From assembly GCA_005786915.1 (NCBI GenBank), contig SYCM01000042.1, positions 1-17,198 of the forward strand: 17,198 nucleotides of DNA, in the 5' to 3' direction. Position numbers and translations under genes: made by a program. This DNA comes from Bacteroidota bacterium. GTDB taxonomy: Bacteria > Bacteroidota > Bacteroidia > Flavobacteriales > Schleiferiaceae. The notes under the pieces are model-generated. The model was not told where the DNA came from. It saw nothing but the letters and a program-made list of their open reading frames with translations, and ran no database searches. This document shows, piece after piece, positions 5,614-12,839 of this stretch (position 1 is the first letter of the stretch; the number at the start of each line of letters is the position of its first letter).

Positions 5614-8236
5614 CAGGAAAAACGCGGTTCGAGAGAAAAACAAGCACGATGCCCGTTTGCGGATCGGCCCATGCAAAGGTACCGGTGAATCCGGTGTGGC
5701 CGAAGCTCTCCGGGCTCGCGCAGAGGCAAGCGGGACCTCCGCCCGACAGCTGGCGCTTGTCGAAACCGAGTCCGCGCCGGTTGCCCTGGTCGCAAGCCAG
5801 GCACGCCGTGAAGCGCTTCAAGGCCTCATCGCTCGCAAAGCGCAGGCCGTTGGCACGCCCCCCGTCGAGGAAGACTTGCATCATTTGGGCCACGCCTTCG
5901 GCCGTCGCAAACACCCCGGCATGGCCGGCAACGCCCCCGAGCAGGGCCGCCCCTTGGTCGTGCACGTGCCCGCGCAGCTGCTGCTTGCGGAACCTGCGGT
6001 CGTTCTCCGTGGGCGCAATGCGGTCGGACGGCGCCGGATTAAAGCAGAGTTCTGCATTCAGCGGTCCGTACCAGTCGTCTTCAAGCTGGCGCTCGATGCT
6101 GCGGCCGTCGCGGCGCTCCAAAAAGCGCTGAAACAGGTAGTACCCGAGGTCGGAGTACTCGTAGGTCTTTGGACCCAAGGGCGCCCGGGCGATGCGGGCG
6201 ATGAGGGTGTCGTGCATCCAGTAGGCCGCCCAAATGCCGGGGGCCACCGGGAGGCGGTACACCGTGTCGCGCACCGTGCGCAGGTAGCGGTGGTCGTATC
6301 CGCCGTCTTGGCGGAGCATGGACGTGTAAAACGGAAGCCACGCGGGCAATCCCGACTGGTGGGCCAGTACGTCCTGCACTTTGGCGCGTCCGATGGCGGA
6401 CCCCCGAAGTTCCGGCAGCAGTTGGTCCATCGTGCGCGTCAAGAATGACGGGCCTTCTTCGTCGTAGACTTCGAGCAACAGCGGCACACTGGCCATGATT
6501 TTGGTCACGGAGGCCACGTCGTAGATAGTCTCCGGGGTCACCTTTTGGCTGCCGTCGAGCGTGCCGAATCCTTGGTTCACGACCAGCGCACCGTGGCGGG
6601 CCACCACCACCTGGCAGCCCGGGTAGGCGTCGGCGTCAAGGCCCCGCTGCACCACCTCGGCGATGCGGAGATCCAAGTCAGACGCAAACCCCGCGTCGGC
6701 CGCGCTGCGGGGCTGCAGCAGCCGGGGCGCGGGAATTCCGCTGACTGGCAAGGTTCCGGGGGCCACGTGCTGGCCCTTGGCCACGAGCACGGCAAGTTCC
6801 CGAGTCTCTGGGGTGTTTTCGTAGCCCACCCAAAGGCCCTCGAGGTCCTGGACGGATTGACCGCGCAATCCATAAGGGTTGCCGAGGTGCACCACCGAAA
6901 CCCGGCGGCCCGCCGCGCGGTGCTTGGCCAGGGCGGCGTTCATTTCGTCGGTCCAGGCTCCCTTCTTCCAGGCGGTGGAGGTCGACGGGGCAAAAATCAA
7001 CACGACGCGTTGGTCTGCGGCGGTGGCGGCGCGGAGCCCTTCGGGCGGGGTTCCCTCGCCCACGAACTCGACCGCATCGCAGGCCGGAGCGGCCTTCACG
7101 GCGGTAAATGCCTGAGAATAAATCTCGCGGCGCAGGGAATTCCACTCAGACGCTTGGGCCGCGTAGTCGGCACTCGGAAGGGCTGCGGCGCAGTTCCAGC
7201 GGATTTTTGCGTCGATGAGGCGCAGGTAGCGGCGGTGGACCTCGACCGAATCAATGCGCCCGCTGCGCACCGCGGCTTTGAGGGCGTTGAGGGCGGCCCG
7301 AGGGTTGCCCACAAAAAGCAGCACGTCGTGGCCCGCCTCAAAGGCCCGCACCTCGAGTTCGCCCGGAGCGAGGTCCTGGGCGACCCCCTTCATGTTGAGG
7401 GCGTCGGTGAAGCACAGGCCGCGGTACTTCAAGCTGTCGCGCAACCAGTGGGTCACCACGGCCTTGCTCAGCGAGGCTGGGGTTCCGCTCGGATCCAGCG
7501 CCGGAACGTTGACGTGCGCCACCATCACCGAGCCAACGCCCGCGTCAAACGTCGAGGCAAACGGGGCCAAGTCGAGGCGGCGAAGCTCTTGAAGCGGGCG
7601 ACCCACCGTGGGCAGCGTGTGGTGGCTGTCCGATTCCGTGTCGCCGTGGCCCGGGAAGTGCTTGACGCAGGCCATCACCTGAGCCTGCTCCATTCCGCGA
7701 ACTTGCGCCTTGGCGAGGAGCGAAACGCGGCGGGGATCGCTTCCCAGCGCCCGCTGGCCGATGATGGGGTTGCGCGGATTGGTGTTGACGTCCACTACCG
7801 GCGAAAAGTTGACGTGGATGCCCAGCATGCGCGATTCGGTGGCCAATGCGCGTCCGTACCGGCGAGCGAGCGCGGTGTCGCCCGTGGCCCCCAAGGTCAG
7901 CGGCCAAGGCAGGCGCGGCAGGCTGTCCAGGCGCATGGCTGCGCCCCATTCGGCATCTTGGGCCATCATTAACGGAATCTTATTCCGGGCAACCTTCTGC
8001 AGCCTCTGTATGGCCTCCCTTTGGCGTTCAGGGCCGCCCTGCATCCAGATGATTCCGCCAATTTCGCCGCGGCGAACCATGGCCTCCAGGCGGTCTATTT
8101 CGGCCGTACCCTTGTTGCTGTAGCCCGCCACCATGATGAGCTGGCCCAGTTGCTCTTCGAGGTTTTGCGCGTGCACTGCGCTGTGCGTCAATGCGCTGCA
8201 TAGCAGCGCCGTCCAAATACTGCGAGGTGAAATCAT
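5537..8236 (-). CDS. Secreted GH3 glycosidase / beta-lactamase-fold serine hydrolase fusion
   Basis: An 899-residue two-enzyme fusion. Residues 1-24 form a signal peptide ending in VHAQ. About 25-360 form a family-3 glycoside hydrolase (NagZ-like beta-N-acetylhexosaminidase) domain with the KHFPGHGDTESDSHH loop (K192 to H206, including the D/H pair of NagZ-type enzymes) and the nucleophile D278 in FTDALNMKG. A GH3 C-terminal-like linker domain follows to about 515. The last part (about 525-899) is a class-C beta-lactamase/transpeptidase fold with S576-V-T-K579, YSD at 694 and HTG at 847. Family knowledge suggests trimming of N-acetylglucosamine-containing glycans and peptide hydrolysis in peptidoglycan turnover. 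ATG 8236 was chosen because it gives a clean signal peptide and lies 6 nt behind a -7 box. It is the first gene of the minus-strand operon and overlaps the MORN gene by 77 bp. Confidence 0.93.
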   Translation of the reverse strand: MISPRSIWTALLCSALTHSAVHAQNLEEQLGQLIMVAGYSNKGTAEIDRLEAMVRRGEIGGIIWMQGGPERQREAIQRLQKVARNKIPLMMAQDAEWGAAMRLDSLPRLPWPLTLGATGDTALARRYGRALATESRMLGIHVNFSPVVDVNTNPRNPIIGQRALGSDPRRVSLLAKAQVRGMEQAQVMACVKHFPGHGDTESDSHHTLPTVGRPLQELRRLDLAPFASTFDAGVGSVMVAHVNVPALDPSGTPASLSKAVVTHWLRDSLKYRGLCFTDALNMKGVAQDLAPGELEVRAFEAGHDVLLFVGNPRAALNALKAAVRSGRIDSVEVHRRYLRLIDAKIRWNCAAALPSADYAAQASEWNSLRREIYSQAFTAVKAAPACDAVEFVGEGTPPEGLRAATAADQRVVLIFAPSTSTAWKKGAWTDEMNAALAKHRAAGRRVSVVHLGNPYGLRGQSVQDLEGLWVGYENTPETRELAVLVAKGQHVAPGTLPVSGIPAPRLLQPRSAADAGFASDLDLRIAEVVQRGLDADAYPGCQVVVARHGALVVNQGFGTLDGSQKVTPETIYDVASVTKIMASVPLLLEVYDEEGPSFLTRTMDQLLPELRGSAIGRAKVQDVLAHQSGLPAWLPFYTSMLRQDGGYDHRYLRTVRDTVYRLPVAPGIWAAYWMHDTLIARIARAPLGPKTYEYSDLGYYLFQRFLERRDGRSIERQLEDDWYGPLNAELCFNPAPSDRIAPTENDRRFRKQQLRGHVHDQGAALLGGVAGHAGVFATAEGVAQMMQVFLDGGRANGLRFASDEALKRFTACLACDQGNRRGLGFDKRQLSGGGPACLCASPESFGHTGFTGTFAWADPQTGIVLVFLSNRVFPDASVNKLAQMGIRTDLQQVVYRALL

Positions 8237-8242
8237 TACCCC

Positions 8243-8249
8243 CAAAGTA
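8243..8249 (-). promoter_or_regulatory. -7-like promoter box for the GH3/beta-lactamase operon
   Basis: Read on the minus strand this is TACTTTG, one base shorter than TAnnTTTG. Six bases (GGGGTA) separate it from ATG 8236, so the mRNA would be leaderless or nearly so. It is the mirror image of the plus-strand box at 8265-8272. No clear -33 element is visible. Confidence 0.45.
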
Positions 8250-8264
8250 GGCCAAAAATCGCGG

Positions 8265-8272
8265 TATCTTTG
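8265..8272 (+). promoter_or_regulatory. -7 promoter box for the mutL/rhomboid operon
   Basis: TATCTTTG matches the Bacteroidota -7 consensus exactly. Only six bases (GGGGGT) separate it from ATG 8279, so the transcript probably begins at or within a few bases of the start codon. A -33 element is not evident. Confidence 0.6.
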
Positions 8273-8278
8273 GGGGGT

Positions 8279-8536
8279 ATGGCGCTTTTTTCCCTGTTTA
8301 AAAACCAGAGCAAACCCCGCGGCTTTCAGCTGCAGCACCGCTACTACGACGAACGCAAGGAACGCCTTGCCCAACTCGGCCAGGAGGCGGACCTCGATCC
8401 CGAGGCGCGCAAGCAACGGCTGCACGAGGCGTGGTCGTCCAAGCGGACCACCCGATCGGCCGGCAGCAGCCAATTTTTGCGCATGGCCGGAATTTTTGGT
8501 GCGTTGTTGGTTTTGGCCTCGCTGCTGCTTCGATGA
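8279..8536 (+). CDS. Small protein with C-terminal membrane anchor, upstream of mutL
   Basis: An 85-residue protein of unknown function. The first 65 residues are highly charged and polar, with RYYDERKER and a following helix-prone stretch. The C-terminus (about 68-84, MAGIFGALLVLASLLL) is one hydrophobic segment ending in arginine, so it looks tail-anchored with the charged part in the cytoplasm. Flavobacterial genomes often carry a small, C-terminally anchored protein just before mutL, sometimes mislabelled as a riboflavin synthase beta subunit because it follows ribH there. Size, topology and position fit that group, but sequence identity is not verified. ATG 8279 is the only sensible start (the upstream TTG at 8270 falls inside the promoter box). 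Its TGA overlaps the mutL ATG (ATGA at 8533-8536), indicating coupling. Confidence 0.8.
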   Translation: MALFSLFKNQSKPRGFQLQHRYYDERKERLAQLGQEADLDPEARKQRLHEAWSSKRTTRSAGSSQFLRMAGIFGALLVLASLLLR

Positions 8537-10320
8537 GCCCCGCCCCCATTCGCGAACTGCCCGAGTCGGTCGCCAACCTCGTCGCCGCGGGCGAAGTGGT
8601 TCAGCGCCCCTCGTCGGTGGTGAAGGAGCTCGTTGAAAATTCCCTCGACGCCGGGGCCACCGAAATCGAAGTGGCGCTGCTCGACGCCGGGCGCACCCGC
8701 ATTCAGGTGCGCGACAACGGCCACGGCATTGCCCCCGAAGACCTCCCCATGGCGTTGGTCCGCCATGCGACGTCTAAGCTTCGCGAGCCCGACGACCTTT
8801 TTGCGCTGACGACCATGGGGTTTCGCGGCGAAGCCCTCGCCTCGATGGCCGCCGTGGGCCAAGTGAAGCTGCGGTCGCGAACCGCCGACCACGAGGTGGG
8901 AATCGAACTGCGCTGCTCGGGCGGACAGCACGAAGGCAGTATGCCCAGCCCGGGGCCGGTGGGAACCAGCGTGAGCCTGGACAACTTGTTTTTTAACGTT
9001 CCGGCGCGGCGCCAGTTTTTGAAGTCGGACCCCGTCGAGTTCAAGCACGTCCTCGAAACGTTTGATGCGTTAGCCCTCGCCCACCCCGAGGTCCGCATGG
9101 TGCTCCGACACCAAAATGCCGACGAGCGGGTGTTTGAGCCCGGCAACCTTCGGCAGCGCACCACCGCCGTGCTCGGCCGCCGGAGCAACGAAAAACTCGT
9201 GCCCGTCGACGAAACGACCGACTTGGTGCACGTGCACGGGTTTGTGCTGCGCCCCGAAGCAGCCCGCAAGACCCGCGGCGACCAGTTTCTCTTTGTCAAC
9301 CGACGAACGGTGCGCAGCCCCTACATCCATCGGGCCGTGCTCGAGGCTTTTGAGGGCCTGATTTCGGGCGACCAGCATCCGGCCTACGTGCTCTACCTCA
9401 ACCTCGATCCGGAGCGCATTGACGTCAACGTGCATCCGGCCAAAACGGAAGTCAAGTTCGACGACGAGCGCGGCGTGTACGCCGTGGTGCGGAGCGCCGT
9501 GCGGCGCGCGCTGGGCATCCACCAGATTGCGCCCACCCTCGATTTTGAGGTGCCCGTCGGCGAACACATCGACTGGAGCACCCGCAGCAAGCCCGAAGCC
9601 CCGGGCGTTTACGTCAACCCGAGCTACAATCCGTTTTTGGCGGAATCTACGCCCCGCCACCACCCCATCAGCAACAGCGCCGCCACCGCCGCCCGCAGCT
9701 TGGAATTCTTGGCTCCGCCCGCGGCCGAAGGCCACGGTGTGCAGCACGAGCTGGAACTGCCCAGTTCCGGATGGAACGACGAGGGATGGGACTCGGGCGT
9801 GCGCCGACCCAATCCGGCAGCCGCGGCCTTGAGCATCGCGGGGACCTTTGCCCTTGTGCCCATGCCCGACAAGCTCGTCGTGGTCCACCTGGATCGGGCG
9901 CAGCGCCGCATTGACCTCGAACGCTGGCTCGACGCCCACCCGCACCCGGGGCAAAACTGGCTTTTTCCGCTCGAATGGACCCCCGCGCCGGGCCTGATCG
10001 ACGCCTGGCAAGACCGCCTGGCCGCCTGGGGATTTGCGTGGCAGGTCGAGGCTGAAGGCTGGACCTGGACCGCCGGACCCGGACACTGCGCCCCGGAATC
10101 GGCCATCGATTGGCTCGAAGGCCTTGCCCACGTCGATCCCGACGATCCGGGCGAGCTCCGCACCTGGGTAAGCCAATGGCTGAGCGCCCATCCGCGTCGG
10201 CGGGGCGACACCCAAGACGTAATTGACCGACTGTTTGCCTGCAGCGAACCCTGGACCGACGACCTGGGCCGCCCCACGGCTCGACTTTTGAACGCCGACG
10301 AACTGGCCCGATTCTTTTAA
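8533..10320 (+). CDS. mutL: DNA mismatch repair protein MutL
   Basis: MutL links MutS mismatch recognition to strand incision and excision. The N-terminal GHKL ATPase domain (about 1-340) is complete: E32 and N36 in KELVENSLDAG, D61-N-G-H-G65, ATSKL, GFRGEAL, then the GTSVSLDNLFFNVPARRQF segment and VNVHPAKTEVKF. A proline- and alanine-rich linker spans about 350-430. The C-terminal dimerisation domain (about 435-595) is present but divergent: where endonuclease-type MutL has a DQHA(X)2E(X)4E motif there is HLDRAQRRIDLE from residue 452, and the late C-P-H-G-R-P-like motif reads DDLGRP. The start at ATG 8533 is set by the conserved N-terminus (IRELPESVANLVAAGEVV) and by the ATGA overlap with the small upstream gene; longer versions from 8431 run through that gene. 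A 2-bp gap separates it from the next gene. 595 residues is normal. Confidence 0.96.
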   Translation: MSPAPIRELPESVANLVAAGEVVQRPSSVVKELVENSLDAGATEIEVALLDAGRTRIQVRDNGHGIAPEDLPMALVRHATSKLREPDDLFALTTMGFRGEALASMAAVGQVKLRSRTADHEVGIELRCSGGQHEGSMPSPGPVGTSVSLDNLFFNVPARRQFLKSDPVEFKHVLETFDALALAHPEVRMVLRHQNADERVFEPGNLRQRTTAVLGRRSNEKLVPVDETTDLVHVHGFVLRPEAARKTRGDQFLFVNRRTVRSPYIHRAVLEAFEGLISGDQHPAYVLYLNLDPERIDVNVHPAKTEVKFDDERGVYAVVRSAVRRALGIHQIAPTLDFEVPVGEHIDWSTRSKPEAPGVYVNPSYNPFLAESTPRHHPISNSAATAARSLEFLAPPAAEGHGVQHELELPSSGWNDEGWDSGVRRPNPAAAALSIAGTFALVPMPDKLVVVHLDRAQRRIDLERWLDAHPHPGQNWLFPLEWTPAPGLIDAWQDRLAAWGFAWQVEAEGWTWTAGPGHCAPESAIDWLEGLAHVDPDDPGELRTWVSQWLSAHPRRRGDTQDVIDRLFACSEPWTDDLGRPTARLLNADELARFF

Positions 10321-10322
10321 GC

Positions 10323-11009
10323 ATGTACTACCGACCTTCTGGATTCAGCTTTCTCCCTCCCGTGGTGAAAAACCTGTTGATCATCAACGGACTCGCCTTC
10401 TTTGCCAGCATCGTCTTCGGACGCATGGGCTTCGACGTCGTGGGGCAGTTCGGGCTCTACCTGCCCGTCAGCGAACTCTTTAAACCCTTTCAGCTGGTCA
10501 CCCACCTTTTCTTGCACGATACCAGCAACTTAGGACACATATTGGGCAACATGTTTGCGCTGTGGATGTTTGGAACTCCGCTCGAAAACCGATGGGGCAG
10601 CCAACGCTTCTTGACCTACTACTTTGCCACCGGATTTGGCGCGGCCGCGCTGCACCTCGGCGTGAACTACTGGGAATACCTGCAGGCCTCCAACCTGCAC
10701 CAGCTCACGGGGAGCGTTGAGGCCCTGTACCAGATGCAGGCGCTGGCGCTGACGCCGACCGTGGGAGCCTCGGGGGCCGTCTTTGGCCTGCTGCTGGGCT
10801 TTGGCATGATGTACCCCAACCAGCAGATTTACCTCTACTTCTTGCTGCCCATCAAGGCCAAGTACTTTGTGGCCATATACGGACTCTTTGAACTGTTCAA
10901 CGGCGTCGCCTCGTCGGGCTCGAGCATCGCGCATTTTGCCCACGTGGGCGGAATGCTTTTTGGCTACCTCCTGATCCGCAAGTGGCAGTCGAGCCGCACC
11001 CGATTCTAA
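10323..11009 (+). CDS. Rhomboid-family intramembrane serine protease (first of a pair)
   Basis: A 228-residue membrane protein with six likely transmembrane segments. The catalytic serine is S150 in GASGAVFG and the catalytic histidine is H207 in AHFAHVGGMLFGY (H204 lies three residues before). The loop HxxxN element (HILGNMFALWMFG) and the WxR-like loop after it (ENRWGSQRF) fit the family. Rhomboids cut transmembrane substrates within or near the membrane; no substrate is predictable here. It starts 2 bp after the mutL stop and is followed 13 bp later by a second rhomboid gene, so the two are probably co-transcribed with mutL. The tandem pair behind mutL agrees with gene order I recall in Flavobacteriales. 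Confidence 0.93.
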   Translation: MYYRPSGFSFLPPVVKNLLIINGLAFFASIVFGRMGFDVVGQFGLYLPVSELFKPFQLVTHLFLHDTSNLGHILGNMFALWMFGTPLENRWGSQRFLTYYFATGFGAAALHLGVNYWEYLQASNLHQLTGSVEALYQMQALALTPTVGASGAVFGLLLGFGMMYPNQQIYLYFLLPIKAKYFVAIYGLFELFNGVASSGSSIAHFAHVGGMLFGYLLIRKWQSSRTRF

Positions 11010-11022
11010 ATCCGCCTTCGCC

Positions 11023-11811
11023 GTGAGCCCCTTGGACCAGCTTCGCATGTGGACCCAGCACAGCCCCATCAACCGGCTGATTGCGGGGCTCGTGCTCGTT
11101 TTTGGCATCCAGACCGTGCTCGAAGTTGTCGGCTGGTTGGTCGGATGGCCCGCGGAGGCCGGAATCTTGCGCTACCTGTCGCTGGACACCGAAGGACTGA
11201 GTCCGCTGTACCAGCCTTGGACGCTCCTTACCTACGGCGCGCTGCACCACGGCCTCCTTCACTTGGTGTTCAACGCGCTGACCCTGTACTTCACCGCTTC
11301 GCTGCTCGAGACGCTGTGGCCGTCGTCGCGCATCCTCAAGCTTTTTGCCGTCGGCGTCGTCGTGGGCGGACTCGGCGCCTGGTTGGCCGGAATTTGGCGG
11401 CCCGCCTGGGTGGTGGGGGCGTCGGCCGGCGTGTATGCGGTGTTTACCGCGGCGGCAGTGCGCATGCCCGACTTCAAGGTTCGGCTGTTCATGGTCCTGG
11501 AACTCAAACTTTGGATCGTCCTCGCGGCACTTCTGGGCATGGACCTCATTGGGCTCTTTGCCCCCGACACCACTGCCCGAGCCGCCCACCTGGCCGGCGC
11601 CGCATCGGGGTGGTTTTTGGCCTCAAGGCCCCACCTGCTCGACCTGCGCTTCGGGTGGCGGACCGCGCGACGGGCGGCGAGTCCGCTCCAAGTAGTCCGC
11701 CCCAAAGAGCCCAGCTTGGACCAGCTTCTCGACAAAATTTCTGAACACGGGTACGAATCGCTGTCTGCTAACGAACGAAAAATCCTTGCGCGCCACAGCC
11801 AAAAAAAGTAA
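11023..11811 (+). CDS. Rhomboid-family intramembrane serine protease with C-terminal extension (second of a pair)
   Basis: A 262-residue membrane protein with the active-site serine S134 in GASAGVYAVF and histidine H189 in AAHLAGAASGWF, separated by hydrophobic segments. After the last membrane segment it has a cytoplasmic tail of about 60 residues ending in a helical module (LDQLLDKISEHGYESLSANERKIL, in two parts) seen at the C-terminus of many Bacteroidota rhomboids. I use GTG 11023 because the resulting N-terminus (SPLDQLRMW) resembles homologues; ATG 11047 would give 254 residues and cannot be excluded. It differs strongly from the preceding rhomboid, so this is not a recent tandem duplication. 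Its last 26 bp overlap the start of the EEP-family gene. Confidence 0.91.
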   Translation: MSPLDQLRMWTQHSPINRLIAGLVLVFGIQTVLEVVGWLVGWPAEAGILRYLSLDTEGLSPLYQPWTLLTYGALHHGLLHLVFNALTLYFTASLLETLWPSSRILKLFAVGVVVGGLGAWLAGIWRPAWVVGASAGVYAVFTAAAVRMPDFKVRLFMVLELKLWIVLAALLGMDLIGLFAPDTTARAAHLAGAASGWFLASRPHLLDLRFGWRTARRAASPLQVVRPKEPSLDQLLDKISEHGYESLSANERKILARHSQKK

Positions 11812-12829
11812 GTGGGGTCGCCGTTGGTGGTGGCTGCCGCAGCTGCTCGCCCTGCCGGCGACGGGGCTGGCGTGGCTGGGCATGGCGACCGACATTTCGC
11901 TGCTGGCCCCCATGAGCCTTTTGCTGCCCTACCTCGTGCTGTACCACGTTGTGTGGAGCATGATGGCCACGGCCCACCTGCATCCGTCGGCGCTCTTGGG
12001 CGGAATTCTGCTCGCCCTCCTTTGGACTCCCATGGGAAGCTGGATGCAGGTGCGCACCCCGGCGCCGCAGGTGCTGGGGACCCATGTGCGGACGGCCTCG
12101 TGGAACGTGCACCACTGGCGCAACCGCACGTGGACCGAAGATTCCGCGACCGTGCGCGAAATGGCCGAGTTCGCGGTCGGCCTGGACGTCGACGTGCTCG
12201 CGCTGCAGGACGTGCGCCGCGGCACCTCGGCCGAATCGCGGATTAGCGCCGAGCTCGCCCACCGCGTGGAGGCCTACGATTTGGCGCTGTACAGCCGCTA
12301 CCCCATTGTGCAGTGGGACCAAGTGGACTACCCCGGCGATTCAGGGCGCATCGGCTTTATCTGGGCCGACCTGCTGCTGCCTGAGGGCGACACGATGCGG
12401 GTGGTGAACGTGCACTTGGTGAGCACCGACGTCGACTTGCGCGAAGCCCAATCGGAGCAGGCGAAAGCCGGATGGTGGCAAAGCGCCAAGCTCTTGCTCC
12501 GCCGCATGGTTCGGCGGGCCCAACCCCGTTCCGTTCAGGTCGAAGCGCTCGCCGAATGGTGGTCCGCCAGCCCTCGGCCAGTAGTGGTGCTGGGCGACTT
12601 CAACGACAGCCCGACCTCGGCCAGCCACCGCAGGCTGCGCGAGCTGGGCCGCGACAGCTTCATGCAGTCGGGTGCCGGCTGGGGCAGCACCTACCGGGGG
12701 CTGCGCGTCGTTCCCCTTCGCATCGACTGGGTCTGGACCAGCGGGCCCTGGGTCGCCCTGGAACACCGAGTGGTCAAGCAAAAATGGAGCGACCACAATC
12801 CGGTGAGGGTGGCCATTTCCAGCAACTAG
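11786..12829 (+). CDS. Membrane-anchored endonuclease/exonuclease/phosphatase (EEP) family protein
   Basis: A 347-residue protein with three N-terminal hydrophobic segments (about 17-35, 40-60, 68-87), then an EEP (DNase I-like) domain from about 100. Metal and catalytic motifs are N107 in SWNVHHW, the LQD position at 142, GDFND with D271 and N273, and SDHNPV with D336/H337. The family nearly always has glutamate at 142 (LQE), so aspartate there is unusual. The substrate is unknown; the fold covers phosphodiesterases and phosphatases acting on nucleic acids, lipids or inositol phosphates, and topology would put the domain on one face of the membrane. No ATG or GTG exists near the N-terminus, so TTG 11786 is the probable start, overlapping the rhomboid gene by 26 bp. 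It is the last gene of the operon, ending 10 bp from the convergent lipoprotein gene. Confidence 0.88.
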   Translation: MRATAKKSKWGRRWWWLPQLLALPATGLAWLGMATDISLLAPMSLLLPYLVLYHVVWSMMATAHLHPSALLGGILLALLWTPMGSWMQVRTPAPQVLGTHVRTASWNVHHWRNRTWTEDSATVREMAEFAVGLDVDVLALQDVRRGTSAESRISAELAHRVEAYDLALYSRYPIVQWDQVDYPGDSGRIGFIWADLLLPEGDTMRVVNVHLVSTDVDLREAQSEQAKAGWWQSAKLLLRRMVRRAQPRSVQVEALAEWWSASPRPVVVLGDFNDSPTSASHRRLRELGRDSFMQSGAGWGSTYRGLRVVPLRIDWVWTSGPWVALEHRVVKQKWSDHNPVRVAISSN

Positions 12830-12839
12830 TTGCGGGCAG

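Larger units (their letters stand above)
8237..8279. repeat. Near-perfect inverted repeat spanning the divergent promoters
   Basis: The left arm TACCCCCAAAGTA (8237-8249) is the reverse complement of the right arm at 8265-8279, apart from one extra T in the box and one extra G in the G-run. The arms are separated by 15 bp (8250-8264). Each arm contains a -7 box followed by a G-run and the base or bases before a start codon, so the symmetry covers both promoters and both start regions. Confidence 0.7.

Noticed and set aside
5614..5676. Upstream start for the MORN gene at 5676 (207 codons)
   Set aside because: It would bury the signal peptide behind 21 extra residues and lengthen the overlap with the GH3 gene; ATG 5613 is the more natural start.
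6545..7972. Long plus-strand open frame (475 codons) antisense to the GH3/beta-lactamase gene
   Set aside because: Its translation is low-complexity R/G/A/H-rich with no domain, and the opposite strand has an intact two-domain enzyme. Long antisense frames are expected in GC-rich coding DNA.
8237..8473. Upstream extension of the GH3/beta-lactamase gene to 8473 (978 codons)
   Set aside because: It runs antisense through the small coupled gene and hides the signal peptide that starts at 8236.
9070..10215. Minus-strand open frame of 381 codons antisense to mutL
   Set aside because: Shadow of the mutL reading frame; composition is skewed and no motif is visible.
12822..12833. Perfect 12-bp palindrome GCAACTAGTTGC between convergent genes as a bidirectional terminator
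   Set aside because: It could form at most a 4-bp stem with a tight loop and has no T-run on either strand; more likely chance sequence around the TAG stop.
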